Shown one piece after another: positions 37,001 through 50,296 of a stretch of DNA of 64,000 nt. The first letter of the stretch is position 1. Each line of letters starts with the position of its first letter. This stretch comes from Hypomyces perniciosus. Lineage: Eukaryota; Ascomycota; Sordariomycetes; Hypocreales; Hypocreaceae. A program made the position numbers and the translations under genes. A model generated the notes under the pieces. That model was given only the letters and a program-made list of their open reading frames with translations. It ran no database searches and was not told the origin of the DNA. The stretch spans positions 6,634,001 to 6,698,000 of the forward strand of contig SPDT01000007.1 in NCBI GenBank assembly GCA_008477525.1, written 5' to 3'.

Positions 37001-39028
37001 GCTGGAGTCACCGTTCCGTGGAGCGGTTTCACCTGTTCGTGTTGCAGCGACGTACGCATCTATGCGCGAGAGGGATGATAAACCGGCAACGAAGGTAGGC
37101 AATGCTTGCATCAGGGCTGAAAATGGTGTTGCGATAAGGTTCACTAAACTTAGAGAAGTAAAGGCTTGAGCGGCCAAAAGCCGCGAGTCCTTGGTTACTA
37201 GAGAGACCAGGACATAAAGCGCAAAGGTCGCAAGAGGCCCCAGGGCTGGTACTTCAGTTAGTCTGAACCATCGCAAAAACAATGTTGGCAGCAGAGGGAG
37301 CACGCACCGGTTGTTCCTTGAGCTGTGAGATTGTATTAGAGTCAGGTATTGTGGCTGTGAGTGTTTCACTTACAAAGTGTGAGGATCCAGGTCATTAACT
37401 GGCGGAAACGATGAGATTTCTGGACTTCTTCAACTCGAAGCTTGTGTATCAGGAATGAGGCACATGAACCAATGCCGAGAATGCGGACCTCTCTTAACCG
37501 ACCAAGAACAGCGGCTGTGAGATTGACGCGCTGCTCAACAGAGGCGTTCCAATTCTTCTGTGCGATACCAACTTTTCCAGCAATCGGAACTGTGATGGAG
37601 AAGCATACTGCAATATCGTCAACACGGTCTGTCTGATTGCCTCCTGACATAATGGGCATGTACCTATGGGAACGAGAATCGGAGCCACACAGGCCCAGGA
37701 CATCTGTGTTGCCAGTACGTAGACAGCAATAGCAATTTGGACAACACTGGCCCAGATCTCATGCAGCTCTTCGAGCCCTACCATGGCCTTCTCCACATCA
37801 ACCGTCATGAGGGTCAAAGATCCCGTATCATCATTGAGCCTGGCGGTGGAACGGAAGGTGCTATTGTATATTAGGCTGATGAGGCTACCTCGGACGATCA
37901 TCATGAATCGGTTAACTAGGTGCCAATAAAACGAGTTGGAAAGCTTCACGAGATTAGCTGAATTGATCCAAAAAAAAAACCCGCCCAGAGGGATGGGAGC
38001 ATTCTCATCGCGATGCCTACTTACCGCATATCCCACGAACGTGAATCCGAAGGCTCCAATAAGTAGCTCTCCTTGCCCTATGTTTCGATCCTCGTAAGGA
38101 ATGCTGGAGTACGATACTGTGACATTAATCAAATATGGCTGTGCAAGTGTAAAGCCTAGCAAGAGCAAGCGAGGAATAATAGGTATCAACACGGCTGTAC
38201 GCCAAGCGCCCAATCGTTTGATCAGAGAGATATCTCCAGATTGTTTCATGATTCTCTCTTTTACATGGTCAGGAGCTCCGATAGCTGCAATGAGGTGGTT
38301 CCGGACAACGTACCTAGTTTTCCAAGCTGATCACTTTTGAGATCAGCGGCAAGCGGTGTTAGGCTGGAAATGGACAACATGGTGCCATAGCCCTGTAGGA
38401 GTAAAGGAATCAACCAGCGGAAGAAGATCCGACTCAAAGGTCCAGCTCGCTCCTCAGGGCTATAGCGCGTTGAGTCAACAAGCAAACTGCGCTTGTCAAC
38501 ATTTTCTAGCAGCAGACACACAGCTTTGCAACACATGTTCACCGTGTAAATGATGGCAAGCGCCGAAGCACCAGTCATCAGCCATAGTGTTCTGGCAGTC
38601 GCAAGGTTCAACAGTATGTTTGCGGACAAGTAAACAGTGATGAGGAGTGAAGGGCGAGGAGAATACGTATGCTTGTATGATGAAAGAACACCGATCAGAA
38701 CAATGGCGACACACTCGACGCCAGCACTGCCTATAGCCAACTGGTTACATGGGCCATTCTTGACGGCTGTCAGGGCGAGGTGGGCAACTGCATTGCCTCC
38801 TATGATAGCGATCACGATCAACTTAATAGCACGGAGTGTTCCCTGACGAGCCAGCTCAGGCTTTCGTTGCAGTGGGCGACATTCCCAGAGTGCCGCCGTG
38901 GTGAAGATTGCGGCAGGCACCAAGGAAAAGAAGACAAGTTCAAAGAAAAGTGTGAAGTCAAGCCCACCACGGCAGATTGGCCCTGCCCAAGGACCGAAGG
39001 AGGTATCGATAGATGCCGGACATGACAT
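34019..39028 (-). CDS. ABCC (MRP-type) multidrug-resistance transporter
   Basis: Eight exons read right to left: 39028-38314, 38257-38025, 37943-37664, 37607-37374, 37251-36482, 36416-36254, 36198-34296, 34208-34019. They total 4,488 nt, 1,495 residues, normal for a full fungal ABCC pump. It has an N-terminal hydrophobic TMD0-like segment, then TMD1, NBD1 (GPVGAGKST, LSGGQRQRV, LVLLDEPMSGLD), TMD2 and NBD2 (GRSGSGKST, STGQLQLLSLARS, VLVLDEATSNVD, then IVHKFD). At the H-loop position NBD1 reads FTSSLA, with no histidine; NBD2 has one. The intron 37373-37252 is the weak point: its acceptor (GAAG, 37253-37252) is the only one that keeps frame and family order, and it leaves TMD1 about three residues short. 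The 81-nt intron 38024-37944 has no stop and could be misread as coding. Placement tail-to-tail with the NRPS suggests export of, or self-protection from, its product. Confidence 0.94.
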
Positions 39029-39534
39029 GGCGGCGATGGGGGCAACGCCTAGCGATGCCGTCAGTGTGCCCTGTCGCTGTGTTAGATCCGTAAATGTTGA
39101 AGCCAGGCATGGACAAGTGAAGTACGCTGGACTTTGGGCCGCTTCCTCTGCTTTTCCTAATCACGAGCTCAGAGAATGGGGCCGGATAAGAGGCCTCGCT
39201 CGGGCATTGTGATTGGTTATCTTGAAGCCAGACAAGGTGGCTATGGTCCGTTTATCTGCCATATATGGAGTATACTACAGAGTAGGGCTCCGTAGTACTA
39301 CCATAAATTAGCTTTTCCCACTGGTTAGAGCATGGGTCTGATAAACCAACTGTAACATCACAACAAACCCCTGCCCAAGCCTTTGTCAGCTTACTCTGTA
39401 GACACATACTACTACTACACCATCAGCATAGGTCACAAATTGTAAGCTGATTATACCCCGTACGCTTTTAGAAATCACTAAGCCGCCTGACTGTGGTCAT
39501 CATAGTATTCCTACGAGCTTCCGAACCGTCCCTC
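39029..39534. other. Promoter interval of the ABCC gene and 3' flank of the MFS gene
   Basis: About 0.5 kb, no gene. Near 39260-39300 are TATATGGAGTATACTAC and CTCCGTAGTACTA, variants of the dispersed TACTCCGTAC word. Confidence 0.55.
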
Positions 39535-41203
39535 TCACTCGCCCGAATTGATGGCTTTGGGTATTCTAACGAGCCACACAATAGACGATCCGAGTGCAGT
39601 GAGCGCAGTGGCAAGGAAAAATGGCAGTGCGATCCACCCATTGCCCATACGTAGTCCAAGAGCAAAGGTCTCTGCTAAGAGCGGTCCCGCGATCAAAACT
39701 CCCAAGGTATCAACGAGACTGATTGCTGCGTGAATTCGGGCCACCTGATCGCTGTGAACCATCACAGTCGCGACACTCCTCATTAGGCTGCCACTTCCGG
39801 ACCCGAAGGCCGTGAATGCCATGCCAATTGCGAGCAGAGGAATATTTTGCCCCAATGAAATAAGTAAGAATCCAAATGGGGCGCAAATGACAGTCAGTCG
39901 GGCAAGCCACAGGTCGCGAGATGGGCCTTCAAGACCGTACCAGCGCGAAAGAAGGCTGCCTAGGAGGTTTAGCACTACAAGGAAGACGAATATGGTGAGG
40001 ATGGCGCGAATGGTGAGCAGAAGACCCGCGTTGGAGATGGAGATAGAGAATCGCTTCGAGCAGTATTGAATGACGACCATGATAGACGATGTTCCGATTG
40101 TGTTGATCAGGAAGCTGACGACAAGCGCGAGGATAGATGGTGACTTGACAAGAAACTCAAACGAATCGATTGCTTTTGTCACTCGATCGCTCACATGGGC
40201 CATCCAGAGTGGGAGGCGGCCATCTAAAGTCGGTGATTCAGACTCATCCGTGGCCTTGTTCGTAGGTGTCGTTTCGGGGACAAGAAGGGTGAGTAAACAT
40301 GCCGATAGTCCGATCGAGTAGCCCACTGCGATTGGTAAACCTGTCCCAAACTTGTCCATCATAATGGAGGCGAGCGGAGTTGCAATTGCCTGGGCTGTTA
40401 GTATGGCGACGGCGAGCTGGAGAAACACCCGCGCTCTACAAGAATCAGCCATTTCGTAATCACAAATAGTTATTGATCAGTATTCTGCAATATTACTTAC
40501 CTTGAGGCTTCTTGGGTGACGTCAGTAAGAATAGAAAATACGGTTGAAACGAGAACAGAGGCTCCTCCGCCAATAGTCGTCAACAGCCAAGCGATCCATA
40601 CAAAGCGAAGAGGAAATATCCACCAAAACTGGCATACAATCAACACCGCGGACAGAGTTGCCGCAAGTCCTGCCGCACAAAGTGATAATACGGGCTTCCG
40701 GCCCCAACGATCGGCGAGAGTTCCATAGGGCAAGGCAAGAAGAACACCTGAAAAGGACGACTTTTGTCAGTTGCTAGGTGTTATCCACTAACAAAACGAT
40801 CCTCAGACTGACCTGGAAGGGCCATAAAGAGTTGTTCATAACCACGGACAAGAGCTAGTTCTTCCTGAATAGCCTCTGCCTTGCATAGGCTTTCTGGAAT
40901 TGAGGCCGGATCTAGAAAGCGAAGCGGCTCTTGTGCTTCAAAGTATCGATAGCAAATAATGCTCTCATAAACTCTGGTCAGCGGCAAGTTGAGCATAAAG
41001 ACAGTAAAATCCATCCCGGCGACGATGATAAATAGAAGGGGCACACAGAAGCGCTTCCTGAGGCTGTTACATTGATGAGAGCGGCTGGCGGCCTCCTGGC
41101 CTTGTTGGCTCTGTTGGCTCAGGAGAGGACGCGTCTCATCAACGGCCCTGCCGCCATTATCCTCTTCATCCTCAGTCCTCTGTTGAATAAGGCCGGAATT
41201 CAT
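39535..41203 (-). CDS. Major facilitator superfamily (DHA1-like) transporter
   Basis: Three exons, 41203-40813, 40747-40501 and 40435-39535, give 512 residues; both introns are 65 nt with clean GTNAGT donors. The ATG at 41203 was chosen because ACA precedes it; an open frame continues upstream but starts without ATG. An acidic, Gln-rich cytosolic tail of about 60 residues comes first, then about 12 hydrophobic segments. Loop 2-3 has the MFS signature ADRWGRKPVL, and a large hydrophilic loop between helices 6 and 7 (about residues 270-300) splits the protein into two six-helix halves. Proton-driven efflux at the plasma membrane or a vesicle is the likely role; the substrate is unknown. It sits between the ABCC pump and the PKS and diverges from the PKS, so co-regulation with the cluster is plausible. 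Confidence 0.92.
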
Positions 41204-42657
41204 TGTGCTCGGGATCAAGCCAAGCAAATGGGAGCGCGTAGCAATTGGTGAGTTTGTTGACAGAGGAGGGGAATTTGCTGTCCGAGTTACATCCGAGCAA
41301 GCTTGGGTAGCACCAGCCAAATCATAGAAAGCGGGACTTGCATATAGTGGTGTACATACCCCTGGCTAGTCTAGTACTACTACGGAGTACTACAATAAGC
41401 TCTCCTTTAGAGTGACGCTACCGCGTTGTTCTACATTTTTATATTCACGTCTTTGATACAAAGCGTAGCTCAGAATACGACTAGCCGTCGATATTTTCAT
41501 TTCCAAACTCTGAGACATTAATAATTTCAACTGTTCTATACAACATTACATACGAGGATCAGTTAATACTGCTATTGATTCATAATTACTCTGTACTCTG
41601 TACTCATTCGGTAAATATGAGGGGCAGATCAATCACCATGCTCGGCCTAGTCAACCACTCCTAGGTATGTATGTATTATGCTGCGGGTCCACCTTGATAA
41701 GCTGATCAAAATGAGTCCAAGGGCGTGTTTAATAATGCTAATACTAGTACGGAGTACATACATACGTATATACATACAACACGGAGAAGTCTGTAATCTG
41801 AAGCCCATGCGTTTCAGCAAGCTACATTGCAGTATTCGTCCAAACCCTTGCACGTAGGGAGAATTGCTAGGCCTATGCCCCAAGGCATCGCGGCGGCTAT
41901 CACGGGCATTTAGATGAGTATACCTCCTTGCTTTGCTTTGCTTTGCCATAGCTGTATAGGTGGATTTGTGCTTTCTTCTGCAATGGAAGAGCACCGAACC
42001 TTTCAAGCAAACAGCGGAAATCATCCAGCAATCAATCCTTGTTGATCCTATCATTACGATTTCTTGATTTCAGCTATGAGTAGTAGGCAAGAGACACCAA
42101 TCTTCCGGTTACGAGTAGAAAGAAGAGTTAAGGTCAGCTGACAGTAACATTGGCTGTATCATAATATTCACTTGTGTCGGCCCACTTCGCATCATCTCAC
42201 CTTGTATATGTTGTACCCCAGACCTGTTAGTAGTACCGTCTTTGGCTGCAAACTTCACTTTTGATATCACGAACCCTGTCCGGGCACGAGCCTCGAATGC
42301 AGCTACCATAAAGAGATGATTTTAATTACTCTAGGTACATCCAGGAGCAGAAATGTGAGCTGAGATATTGCCCCCAGTAAATCAGACGCAATCAAATCCT
42401 CCGATTAGCAGTAGCTGGCTCATTAATTCTACTGGTTAGGCCAGATAGATGTCCATAATAATAGGGAGTGGTGGTTTCTATCGTTCACAAAATGTCTTCG
42501 TGAATGTTAACTCTTGTAACTCACCCAAATTGTCTTTTTTCCACTCGTCATTCTTTTCTTGCTACAACCAGAGAGTCATATTTCCGAGGACTCAAAGAAC
42601 AGAGGCTTAATGAATTGTTGAAACAGCAGCAGTCTTTCACAAAATTTAGCACTAGCC
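41204..42657. other. Divergent promoter region between MFS and PKS genes
   Basis: About 1.45 kb upstream of both genes, without a credible ORF. TACGGAGTAC copies lie at 41381-41390 and 41748-41757. There is a short CTTTG tandem near 41932-41948. No canonical TGAGTCA or TTACGTAA site was noticed. Confidence 0.6.
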
Positions 42658-45600
42658 ATGTCAACCACGATGATGCCGATAGCTGTTGTAGGCATGGGCT
42701 GTCGCTTCTCAGGCGCCAGCTCAAATCCTGAAGCATTCTGGGAAGTCATTAGCAATGCAAGGAGTACGTGACGTGCGAAGATCTGGCCACGCTGGATAGA
42801 AACTTTGACCTACGCTGTAGACGTTGTGACTGACAAACACTTTACCAGGTGGTTATTCTAAAGTACCGGCTGAACGGTTCAATGTCGATTCTTTTCAACA
42901 CCCAACGAACAAGCTCAACACGGCCACTGCGCAGGGTGCTCACTTTCTCTCTGGCAACGTCGCTGCCTTCGATGCCCCCTTTTTCAATATTGCGCCTAGT
43001 GATGCTAAGGCCATGGATCCTCAGCAAAGAATGCTGTTGGAGGTCGTATACGAAGGCCTTGAAAATGCTGGTCTACGAATGGAGGCACTTGCAGGCAGTG
43101 ACACGGGTTGCTATGTTGGAGCTTTCACCCGTGACTGGACCGATCTCTTAATCAGAGATTCCGAAGCAGCACCAAAATACAGTGCAACCGGTATTGGATC
43201 GGGCATGCTGGCAAACCGTGTGTCTTGGTTCTACGATTGGAGGGGACCAAGCCTCACACTTGATACGGCTTGTTCTTCAAGCTTGGTGGCTCTCCACCTT
43301 GCATGTCAGGCTATTCGGAACGGAGAGTCTACCGTTGCTATTGCTGCTGGTACAGCTCTGATTTTAAATCCGGACATGCCACTGTGGATGTCCAACATGA
43401 ACTTTCTCTCAAAAGATGGCCTTTCCAAGTCTTTTGATGCTAGTGCTGATGGCTATGGCAGAGGAGAGGGAGTTGCAGCTGTTATCTTGAAATCATTGGA
43501 TGCCGCCATTCGAGATCAAGACTGCATCCGAGCAGTGATTCGAGGCACAGGTGTCAATCAGGACGGTCACACTTCAGGAATTACCCTCCCGAGTCCAGCT
43601 TCACAAGCAGACCTGATCCGTACCGTTTATGAGAGAGCACATCTGACGTACGACGACACGATGTACTTTGAGGCCCATGTGAGTAAACATTGTTTTAAAG
43701 GGTCTGAATACTTGGCTTATGTACATTCCTATTAGGGCACAGGAACGAAGGCCGGCGACGCAGTTGAAACGCAAGCCATTGCAAAGACGATCACAGCACA
43801 CAGAAACCCCGAAAAGAAGCTATATATAGGGTCTGTAAAATCTAATGTAAGTATCAGTGAGTCTAACTAAGGTGTGATGGCAACTGACCTCAGCTCACAG
43901 ATTGGCCACACTGAAGGCGCTGCCGGCATGGCTGGCCTCATCAAGACAGTTTTAGCGTTGGAGAAGGGAACAATACCTCCTAATATTCACTTTGAAACCC
44001 CCAACCCAAAGATCCCATTCGACAAATGGAGCCTGAAGGTTCCTACCTCTAATATTATTTGGCCATCCTCTGGCTTGAGAAGAGCTAGCATCAATTCATT
44101 TGGGTATGGCGGGACCAATGCTCATGTTATTGTTGATGATGCGGCCAGTTACCTTCGGAATTTAGGTATACGGGGACTACATAATACGGTGGATTTGAGC
44201 GACTCATCCAGCTCGGCTGGATCCTTCAGTACTGACTCAGGAGTTCTTGTCGATTCTGAGTATTTCACTTCATTCCCCTTTCCACCTATCGACAGCCCAC
44301 ATCACCGTTTGTTTGTCTTCTCGGCCCATGAGGAACCAGTGGTGCTTTCATTAAAGAACAGCTATAAGGCACATCTAGAGAATCGACTTCTCAACCAAGA
44401 GCATGCGGCATCAGATCAACAGTACCTCGAGAGGCTGGCCACCACCCTGTCCTTGAGGCGCTCGGTACTTCCTTGGAAGAGCTTTGTTGTGGCAGACACA
44501 TTGGAGGGAATGGTTGAGTCATTGGGTGCTCGCGATGATTTAAGGCCCGTCAGATCAATCACCAAGCCCCGAGTGGCCTTTGTCTTCACCGGCCAGGGAG
44601 CTCAATGGGCAGGAATGGGACAAGAACTTCTCAGCTACCCAATTTTCCGGCGATCTGTTGTCGACGCGGAGCAATACCTGAAGTCTTCTTTGGATTGCTC
44701 CTGGTCTGTGGTAGAGGAACTTACTCGAGATGCCAAGTCGTCGGGACTGCATCTGGCCAAGTTCGCACAGCCTCTCTCAACGATCTTGCAGATTGCTCTC
44801 GTGGAATTATTACAGTCTTGGGGCATAGAGCCAGTGGCTGTAGTTGGCCACTCCAGTGGTGAGATATCAGCTGCGGTGTGTGCAGGTCTTATCTCGCGTG
44901 AGGAAGGGTGGAAAGTAGCATATTTGCGCGGCAAATTGTCTTCAGAAATGGCCATTCAATACCCAGAGCTCAAGGGTTCTATGCTTGCTGCTGGTATTTC
45001 AGCATCCCAAGCTCAAGAATACATTTCTCAGGTCATACGTGGCAGGGTTCAAGTGGCTTGCAGCAACTCGCCGGAGTCGGTTACAATATCTGGTGACGAG
45101 ACCGGCATCGACGAGATCGACCAGATACTCAAGTCACATGGCCTCTTCTCCAGGAAACTCAGGGTCGAAAACGCCTACCACTCATATCATATGACACGTA
45201 TTGCGGATGCCTACCTCGAAGGTATTACCGACTGTACTGGGTCCAACGTCTCGTCGACCAAGAACATCAAGATGGTGTCCAGCGTCACAGGGAAGACATT
45301 GGACACACAGTCTTTGCGGCCATCCTACTGGGTGGACAACCTCACCTCACCTGTACAGTTTACAGATGCGCTTGCTGCTTTACTCAAGGGCGAGTCGCGT
45401 CGACGCCGAAGAGGACCAGAGTCAGCGGTTGACTTTTTACTTGAGGTTGGGCCGCATGCCGCTCTTCAGGGTCCGGTCAAGCAGATCTTGACTGCCGAAG
45501 GGGTGAAGAATGTCACTTATGCCTCTCTTCTGAAGCGCGGAAAGGATGCGGTCAAGACATCGGTTGAGGCAGCCGGGACGCTATTCGTACATGGCCTTGA

Positions 45601-48600
45601 TGTCGATATCAATGCGGTCAACCGAACAGGCCACAATATTGCTCAAACCCCAATTGTGGACCTTCCCACCTATCCATGGAACCATGAAAAGTCATATTGG
45701 TCGGAGTCACGGGTCAGCAAGGCTCACCGTTTCCGTGAGCATAACCGAGTAGATCTGCTGGGAGCTCCTGTCGCAGATATTATCGAGGGTGACCCTGCAT
45801 GGAGGAATTTCCTGCGAACCTCGGAAATGCCCTGGATTCGAGACCACAAAATCCAGTCATCCATCTTGTATCCAGGTGCAGGTATGATATGCATGGTCAT
45901 CGAAGCTGCACGTCAAATTGCAGATCCAAGCCGAGACCTGGACCATGTAGAGCTTCGGGATGTCCGACTGGACCGTCCAATGATCATTCCTGAAGATGAC
46001 GCTGGCATTGAAACAAAGTTACAGCTGTTGCAGCCCAAGAACAATTCCATTCTCAAGGAATGGTACGAATTCAAGATATCTAGTTCATCAAACGCTGAGC
46101 GGTTACAAACTAACTGCTCTGGTTATGTTGCTCTGAGATACAAGCCTACAACACCTGAGCAGTCCTCATTGCGAGAGAAAAAGCTGGCAGCTGAGAAGTT
46201 TGCGAACGAACTTCATGTGAGAGAAAGAAATTACACTGCCCAAGTGAACAAGGCTCAGTTCTATTCACGCACTGAGACCTTGGGACTCCAGTACGGTCCA
46301 GCGTTCCAAAACTTGAGTAACATTCGTTACAGCAAAGACACGGCATCCGGTACTGTTGTTGTCCATGACACTAGGTCCCTGATGCCTCTCAAACACGAGG
46401 ACTCTCACCTCATGCACCCTAGCACTCTTGACTGCATGATTCAACTGCTTTTTGCTGCACTTGGCATCGATTCGGCGAGTCTTGGATCGGCTGCTGTCCC
46501 AATCTTCGTTGAGAATCTGAAAATCTCAACGGACTGCCCGCGAGAGGCTGGTCAGGGTCTGAGGGGATATGTTGACGTCTCTGCTTCACGTAAGAGTGAA
46601 TACACAGCCGATATTATCTTCGGGGATGAGAAAGGACATGGACCCCAGGTCGAGATCACTGGCATTCGGTGCAAGACGATTGGTTCCGACAGTGTAGCTA
46701 ACTCGGCGGATAAGACTGTCAAAGAACGATATGGCATGCTCGAGATGGCTCCAGATTTGCGATTTGGCACAAACTCAGCTTTGGTCAAGTATCTTGACAA
46801 GAAAGAGGAGAAGAAGGATAAAGATTCGCTTGGCGGGTATCTTGCACATGTAAGTTCGAACGGTTTGGGCCGCACATCAACACGTACTGACTCCAGCAGG
46901 TTCTTGAGGCACTCATCCATGCAGAGCCGCATACCAATATCCTTGAAATTACAGATGGCGTCTCTTCTGTTTCAGAACAGGCATTGCTGCAGCTTTCAGT
47001 GACCACAAAACATGCCATTCAATCTACTAGTTGGACTGTGGCCAACCTCAGTGCCGAGGCCCAAGAATTGCTTGCTAAGAAGACAGGAGACACAGGTGCA
47101 AAACTTACCTTCGAGAGTCTAGAAGTTGATCGTGACGCTTTTGATCAATCCACGAGCCAGTCCAATTACGACATTGTCCTCATCTCCGGTCAGCGAGCCA
47201 GCAAGATCGATGCAGCTTTCTTGAATTATGTCGGTAACCTTTTGAGGAGCGAGGGTCGATTAATCTTAGTCCCTGGGTCGGGATCAAATGAATTTCCCAA
47301 CGAACTCTTCGTGGAAGCCGCTTTTGAGAGATTGATCCAGATTCCAAGCACAGAAAAGCTGGAGAATGGTGCTCAATTCAGCAGTGCGCTTATCGCATCA
47401 AGAATCCAACGCCACGAACTCGTACAGGCTGGACAGTTGGTATCCTTGGTTCTCCCTGAGACGCCCTCCGAAAGATGTCTGTTGCTTGCAAACGAACTAA
47501 CTCAACTCCTCAAATCTAATAACCTGACTGTCCGGTCGAGATATTGGAATGGTGACCTGGAAGATGTTTGTGACACTTCTTGCATCTCACTTCTTGAAAT
47601 TGATGGGTTCATCTCTCCTGAAGCAGGCTCGGCACAGTTTGATGCGACCAAAAGCCTAGTGTTGCGGACCCAAAGGTTGTTTTGGGTAGCCGGATCTTCA
47701 GATCCTCGTGCTGGAGTCATGACTGGACTGTTTAGAACTGTGAGAAATGAGAACCCGAATCTTGACCTCGTCTCCTTAGGACTGGGAGAGACTGCTCTAA
47801 AGGAAATTCAACAGACCGCTAGCCTCATCGTGGACAGCTTCCTCCTTGAGTCAGCGGAAACAGAACTCTTCCTTGAGGATGGACTGTGCTTTTCGAGCAG
47901 ATACGCTCCAGTTGTTCCACTCAATTTCAATGTTGCCATCCAGCAAGACAAGACTTCCAGCGAGCTCATGACGATTGGCGAAGCCTCTGTGCCTCTACAG
48001 CTGGATATTCAGAATGTTGGCCAACTTGATACTACCTATTTCAAGACTGATCACCAGCCAGAAACTGATTTATTGTCTGACGAAGTCGAGTTAGAGTCTC
48101 GAGCTATTGGTGTCAAGTAAGTTCAATATCTCCGGTTTACCCCCTGTGAACCTTTTCGTTAACCCATGAGTAGTTCTCACGATATCATGACTCTCACTGG
48201 CCAATTAGCAAGCCCCTTCTTAGGCCGAGAATCGAGCGGTGTTATCACAAGAGTCGGCAGTGCTGTGAGCAAGTTCAAACCAGGAGACCGCATCTACCAG
48301 GTGTCCCCAGGATCCTTCAAAACAAGCATTCGAACGAAGGAGGCTTTCTGTCAACACATTCCTTCAGGAATGACTTTTGCTGAAGCCGCATCTGTACCTG
48401 TAGCATTCATCACAGCGCTGCACTGCCTGAGGGATTTGGCCAGAGTGCAAGCTGGAGAGCGTGTCCTTATTCATGCCGCTGCTGGTGGGATTGGACAGGC
48501 AGCTATACAACTTGCTAAACACTACCAGGCTGAAATCTTTGTCACCGTGGGCTCCGCAGCTAAGTCGCAGATGTTGCAAGACGTTTATGGAATTCCAGAG

Positions 48601-50296
48601 GACCACATCTTTAGCAGTCGCGATGCCTCGTTCGTTGACGGCATCAAGAGAGGCACCAATGGCAGAGGGGTTGACGTTGTCCTAAACTCTCTTACAGGGG
48701 AGTTGCTTCGTCAGACTTGGTATTGTGTGGCGCCGTTTGGAAGGTTCATCGAGATCGGGACCAAGGACATCGACGAACACGCGTCTCTGGATATGACACC
48801 CTTCAGACAAAGTATCACGTTTGCCTCTTTTAACCTGAACTTGATCCTCACCCAGTTTCAAGCCAAGTTGAGCTGTCTGATCAGAGACGTTGCAACCCTA
48901 ATCAATGGCACCATCATTAACCCAGTCCACAGTGTGACGAAGTTCACCGCAACTGAATTACATTCCGCCCTGCGATATGTCCAAGCTGGTCAGCACATGG
49001 GCAAGGTCGTCGTCACTGTGGACCGGAACGACAAGATCCCCGTCCATCCAACTACACGAAACATGCTACGTCTGAGGTCTGACAGAAGTTATCTTCTTGT
49101 TGGAGGCCTTGGAGGCCTAGGTAGGAGCGCTGCGATTCATTTGGCACAATGTGGCGCGAAACATCTCTCTTTTGTGTCCCGTTCAGGCCCCTCTGATCCA
49201 AAGGCTGAGCCTCTGGGACAAGAACTAAAGCAATATGGAGCCCGTGCAAGCTTTTTCAGTTGCGACGTGGCCAATACCGAACAGCTGCGGTCTGTTATTG
49301 AGAGACACGGAGGAAAGGCACTGCCACCAATTGCAGGATGCATTCAAGGAGCCATGGTGCTCCGAGATGGGTAAGTCGTTCAATCCCTCATGCCTTGTAT
49401 CATACAGTTTAGTACTGACTTTCTATTCTCCTAGAATCTTTGAGAATATGACACACGATGATTTCAAGACTTCACTGCTACCCAAGGTCAAGGGGTCATG
49501 GAATCTTCACGAGATTCTACCACGAGATTTGGACTTCTTCATCATGTGGAGCTCTATTTCCGGTGTTACTGGAAATCCAGGCCAGGCCAACTACGCTGCT
49601 GGAAACACATACATGGACCAACTCGCCCATTATCGCCGGCGGCAAGGTCTTCCAGCCACCAGTCTCGATCTAGGCCTCATGTTGGATGTCGGGTTTGTAG
49701 CCGAGCGCCAGGGTGTCAGTAACCTCAAGAAGTGGGAGTCTATGGGACTTCGGGAAGCCGAATTCCTCCTCATTATGTCTGCAGCTATGCGTGGAACCTT
49801 GCCAGCTCCAGCGGAGAGTGAGCAGCCATACCAAGTGCCTGCACAGATTGTCACCGGTCTGGCTACGGGCGGGCATGTTGCAGCGAACTCACTCGACGCA
49901 CCGTTCTATTTCCAGGACCCCCGTTTCAAGCAGCTCGTCAGGGCCGAGCTCTCTGGGGCGGCATCGGGGGATGCTGCGGGCGACTCAGAGATCCTACGCT
50001 CCTCTCTGAAGGTGACCACGTCGGCGGCGCAGGCCCAGGAGGTCATCTCAGAGGCACTTTGTGGTAGATTGGCTAGGGTTATGGACACAGCTCCTGAGAA
50101 CATCGAGGTGGGCAAGCCGCTGCACGCATATGGCGTTGACTCGCTGATGGCCGTGGACATGCGGAATTGGATCGTAAAGGAGATGCGCTGCGAGATCAGC
50201 CTCTTTGACGTGCTGAGCAGTCCAAGTATCGCGGATTTGGCGAGTAAGATCGTCGGGGCGAGTAAATTGGTGCCGAAATACGCAGATGTAGAGTGA
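42658..50296 (+). CDS. Highly reducing iterative type I polyketide synthase (KS-AT-DH-psiMT-ER-KR-ACP)
   Basis: Seven exons, 42658-42763, 42849-43678, 43736-43846, 43901-46849, 46900-48116, 48174-49370 and 49435-50296, give 2,423 residues. KS (about 8-430): C177 in DTACSSS, H312 in EAHGTGT, H352 in SNIGHTEG. AT (about 570-880): S667 in GHSSGE. DH (about 970-1260): H998 in DHKIQSSILYPGAG and D1193. Residues about 1310-1500 occupy the methyltransferase position, but the SAM loop reads NILEITDG instead of a GxGxG type, so it is probably inactive. ER (about 1690-2010): AAAGGIGQAA at 1839. KR (about 2035-2300): GGLGGLG at 2048 and Y2190 in QANYAAGN. ACP: S2373 in GVDSLMA. There is no thioesterase or C domain, so release needs a partner, probably the FSH1-like hydrolase downstream. 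The product should be a largely saturated, unmethylated chain, possibly an acyl unit for the NRPS. The exon 5 acceptor could also be 46896 (one extra Gln). Confidence 0.96.

Noticed and set aside
42764..42848. PKS beginning at the downstream ATG at 43013
   Set aside because: An upstream exon from 42658 encodes PIAVVGMGCRFSGA, the conserved start of KS, and joins in phase through a clean intron.
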